Origin: Trinickia soli | Lineage (GTDB): Bacteria > Pseudomonadota > Gammaproteobacteria > Burkholderiales > Burkholderiaceae | Direction: 5' to 3' | Length of the DNA: 64,000 nt | Assembly (NCBI RefSeq): GCF_002879855.1 | Contig: NZ_PNYB01000013.1 | Span: 62,001-126,000, forward strand | Shown: positions 62,904 through 64,000 of the stretch, piece by piece | Layout of the letters: each line of letters opens with the position of its first letter | Numbering within the stretch: the first letter of the stretch is position 1 | The notes under the pieces: generated by a model | The model's input: the letters and a program-made list of their open reading frames with translations, nothing else | The model's database searches: none | Told to the model about the DNA's origin: nothing | Translations under genes and position numbers: made by a program

Positions 62904-64000
62904 ATGACGTCTCAACTGCACAAAAAAGGCGAAGCCTGGTCGGCTCGCTTCTCGGAGCCGATGTCGGAGCTCGTCAAGCGCTACACGTCGTCGGTGTTCT
63001 TCGACAAGCGTATGGCGTTCGTCGATATCGAGGGCTCGCTCGCGCACGCAAAGATGCTGGCCGCACAAAAGATCATCAGCGCCGATGACCTGGCTGCGAT
63101 CGAACGCGGCATGGCGCAAATCAAGGGCGAGATCGAGCGGGGCGAATTCGAGTGGCAGCTCGACCTCGAAGATGTCCACCTCAATATCGAAGCGCGCCTG
63201 ACGGCGCTGATCGGCGACGCCGGCAAGCGTCTGCATACGGGCCGCTCGCGCAACGACCAGGTTGCCACCGATATCCGCCTTTGGCTGCGCGGCGAAATCG
63301 ACCGCATCGGCGGGCTCATCAAGGATCTGCGTACCGCGCTCGTCGATATGGCCGAGCAACATGCCGAAACGATCATGCCCGGTTTCACGCACCTGCAGGT
63401 CGCGCAGCCGGTCACGTTCGGCCATCATCTGCTCGCCTACGTCGAGATGTTCGGTCGCGATGCCGAGCGCATGCGCGACTGCCGTGCGCGCGTGAACCGT
63501 TTGCCGCTCGGTGCGGCCGCGCTCGCAGGCACGACTTATCCGATCGACCGCCACGCGGTGGCGAAAACGCTGGGTTTCGACGGCATCTGCGCGAACTCGC
63601 TCGACGCCGTGTCAGACCGCGATTTCGCGATCGAATTTACGGCCGCTGCGGCGCTCGTGATGACGCACGTGTCGCGTCTCTCGGAAGAACTCGTGCTGTG
63701 GATGAGCCCGCGCGTCGGTTTCATCGATTTGGCCGATCGCTTCTGCACGGGCTCGTCGATCATGCCGCAGAAGAAAAACCCGGACGTGCCCGAACTCGCG
63801 CGCGGCAAGACGGGTCGCGTCAATGGCCATCTGATGGCGCTGCTGACGCTGATGAAAGGCCAGCCGCTCGCCTACAACAAGGACAATCAGGAAGATAAAG
63901 AGCCGCTGTTCGACACGGTCGATACGGTGGCCGACACGCTGCGCATCTTCGCCGAAATGGTGGCCGGCATCACGGTGAAACCCGAGGCGATGCGCGCCGC
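62904..64000 (+). CDS. argH: Argininosuccinate lyase, N-terminal 365 codons, cut by window edge
   Basis: Last enzyme of arginine synthesis, splitting argininosuccinate to arginine and fumarate. Visible: [20 protein letters not shown], the conserved [33 protein letters not shown] with catalytic-region His, [14 protein letters not shown] and the fumarase/aspartase signature [15 protein letters not shown]. The C-terminal part is outside the window. An extended -10 (TGATAAAAT, 62848-62856) lies about 48 bp upstream of the ATG. Confidence 0.95.
   Translation, partial: MTSQLHKKGEAWSARFSEPMSELVKRYTSSVFFDKRMAFVDIEGSLAHAKMLAAQKIISADDLAAIERGMAQIKGEIERGEFEWQLDLEDVHLNIEARLTALIGDAGKRLHTGRSRNDQVATDIRLWLRGEIDRIGGLIKDLRTALVDMAEQHAETIMPGFTHLQVAQPVTFGHHLLAYVEMFGRDAERMRDCRARVNRLPLGAAALAGTTYPIDRHAVAKTLGFDGICANSLDAVSDRDFAIEFTAAAALVMTHVSRLSEELVLWMSPRVGFIDLADRFCTGSSIMPQKKNPDVPELARGKTGRVNGHLMALLTLMKGQPLAYNKDNQEDKEPLFDTVDTVADTLRIFAEMVAGITVKPEAMRA

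Overview
The window is high-GC beta-proteobacterial chromosome, most likely Burkholderia sensu lato (Paraburkholderia/Trinickia-like). The indicators are a HemD-HemX fusion, the hemC-hemDX-hemY set diverging from ppc, a nadE-glnB pair, a Burkholderia-type porin, a DUF3304/Tle1 type VI secretion (T6SS) module and an OmpR/EnvZ pair. The left edge cuts parC and the right edge cuts argH. Only one RNA gene is seen, tRNA-Arg(CCT). No insertion sequence, prophage or CRISPR array was found.

Layout. 0-9.7 kb: parC', parE, the ABC-F ATPase uup, a rubredoxin, tRNA-Arg, a small conserved protein, a 52-residue membrane protein, a beta-hydroxyacid dehydrogenase-type reductase, a PEBP protein and a DHA2-type MFS exporter. 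9.8-17.9 kb: a sigma-54 island with a BON-domain protein, a stand-alone rpoN, otsA, three small uncharacterised genes and two sigma-54 activators (one with a receiver domain, one without). 17.9-21.1 kb: an ABC ATPase and a fused double permease with no binding protein. 21.7-27.6 kb: a small protein of possible SinR/Cas2-like fold, an OmpR/EnvZ-like pair divergent from a Spy/CpxP-like protein, and hisQMP. 27.7-34.7 kb: a lower-GC T6SS cargo module (vgrG, DUF4123 adaptor, a coupled 45-codon ORF, DUF3304 lipoprotein, Tle1-type lipase effector, a second DUF3304 lipoprotein, exported protein). 35.5-41.2 kb: porin, glnB, nadE, a FemAB-like acyltransferase, a GIY-YIG protein and ppa. 41.4-45.2 kb: an aldehyde dehydrogenase/SDR/MFS catabolic cassette. 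45.3-52.9 kb: haem genes and ppc. 53-59.2 kb: a three-gene signalling operon (hybrid kinase, double-receiver protein, receiver plus degenerate EAL). 59.3-64 kb: a methyltransferase divergent from an XRE regulator, an ECF sigma/anti-sigma pair and argH'.

The most unusual part is the sigma-54 island. Reading the non-coding DNA by eye gives four good -24/-12 elements with exact GG-N10-GC spacing. They lie upstream of rpoN itself, otsA, a proline-rich small protein and a 97-residue membrane protein, all within about 6.2 kb of a second-copy-type rpoN and two enhancer-binding proteins whose recognition helices are almost identical. This looks like a self-contained RpoN regulon that couples trehalose synthesis to small proteins of unknown function. 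Other points worth attention are paired GTAAC/GTAAT half-sites between the OmpR-like and Spy-like genes, an EAL domain with the predicted catalytic Glu replaced by Gln, and unannotated small ORFs in the T6SS module.
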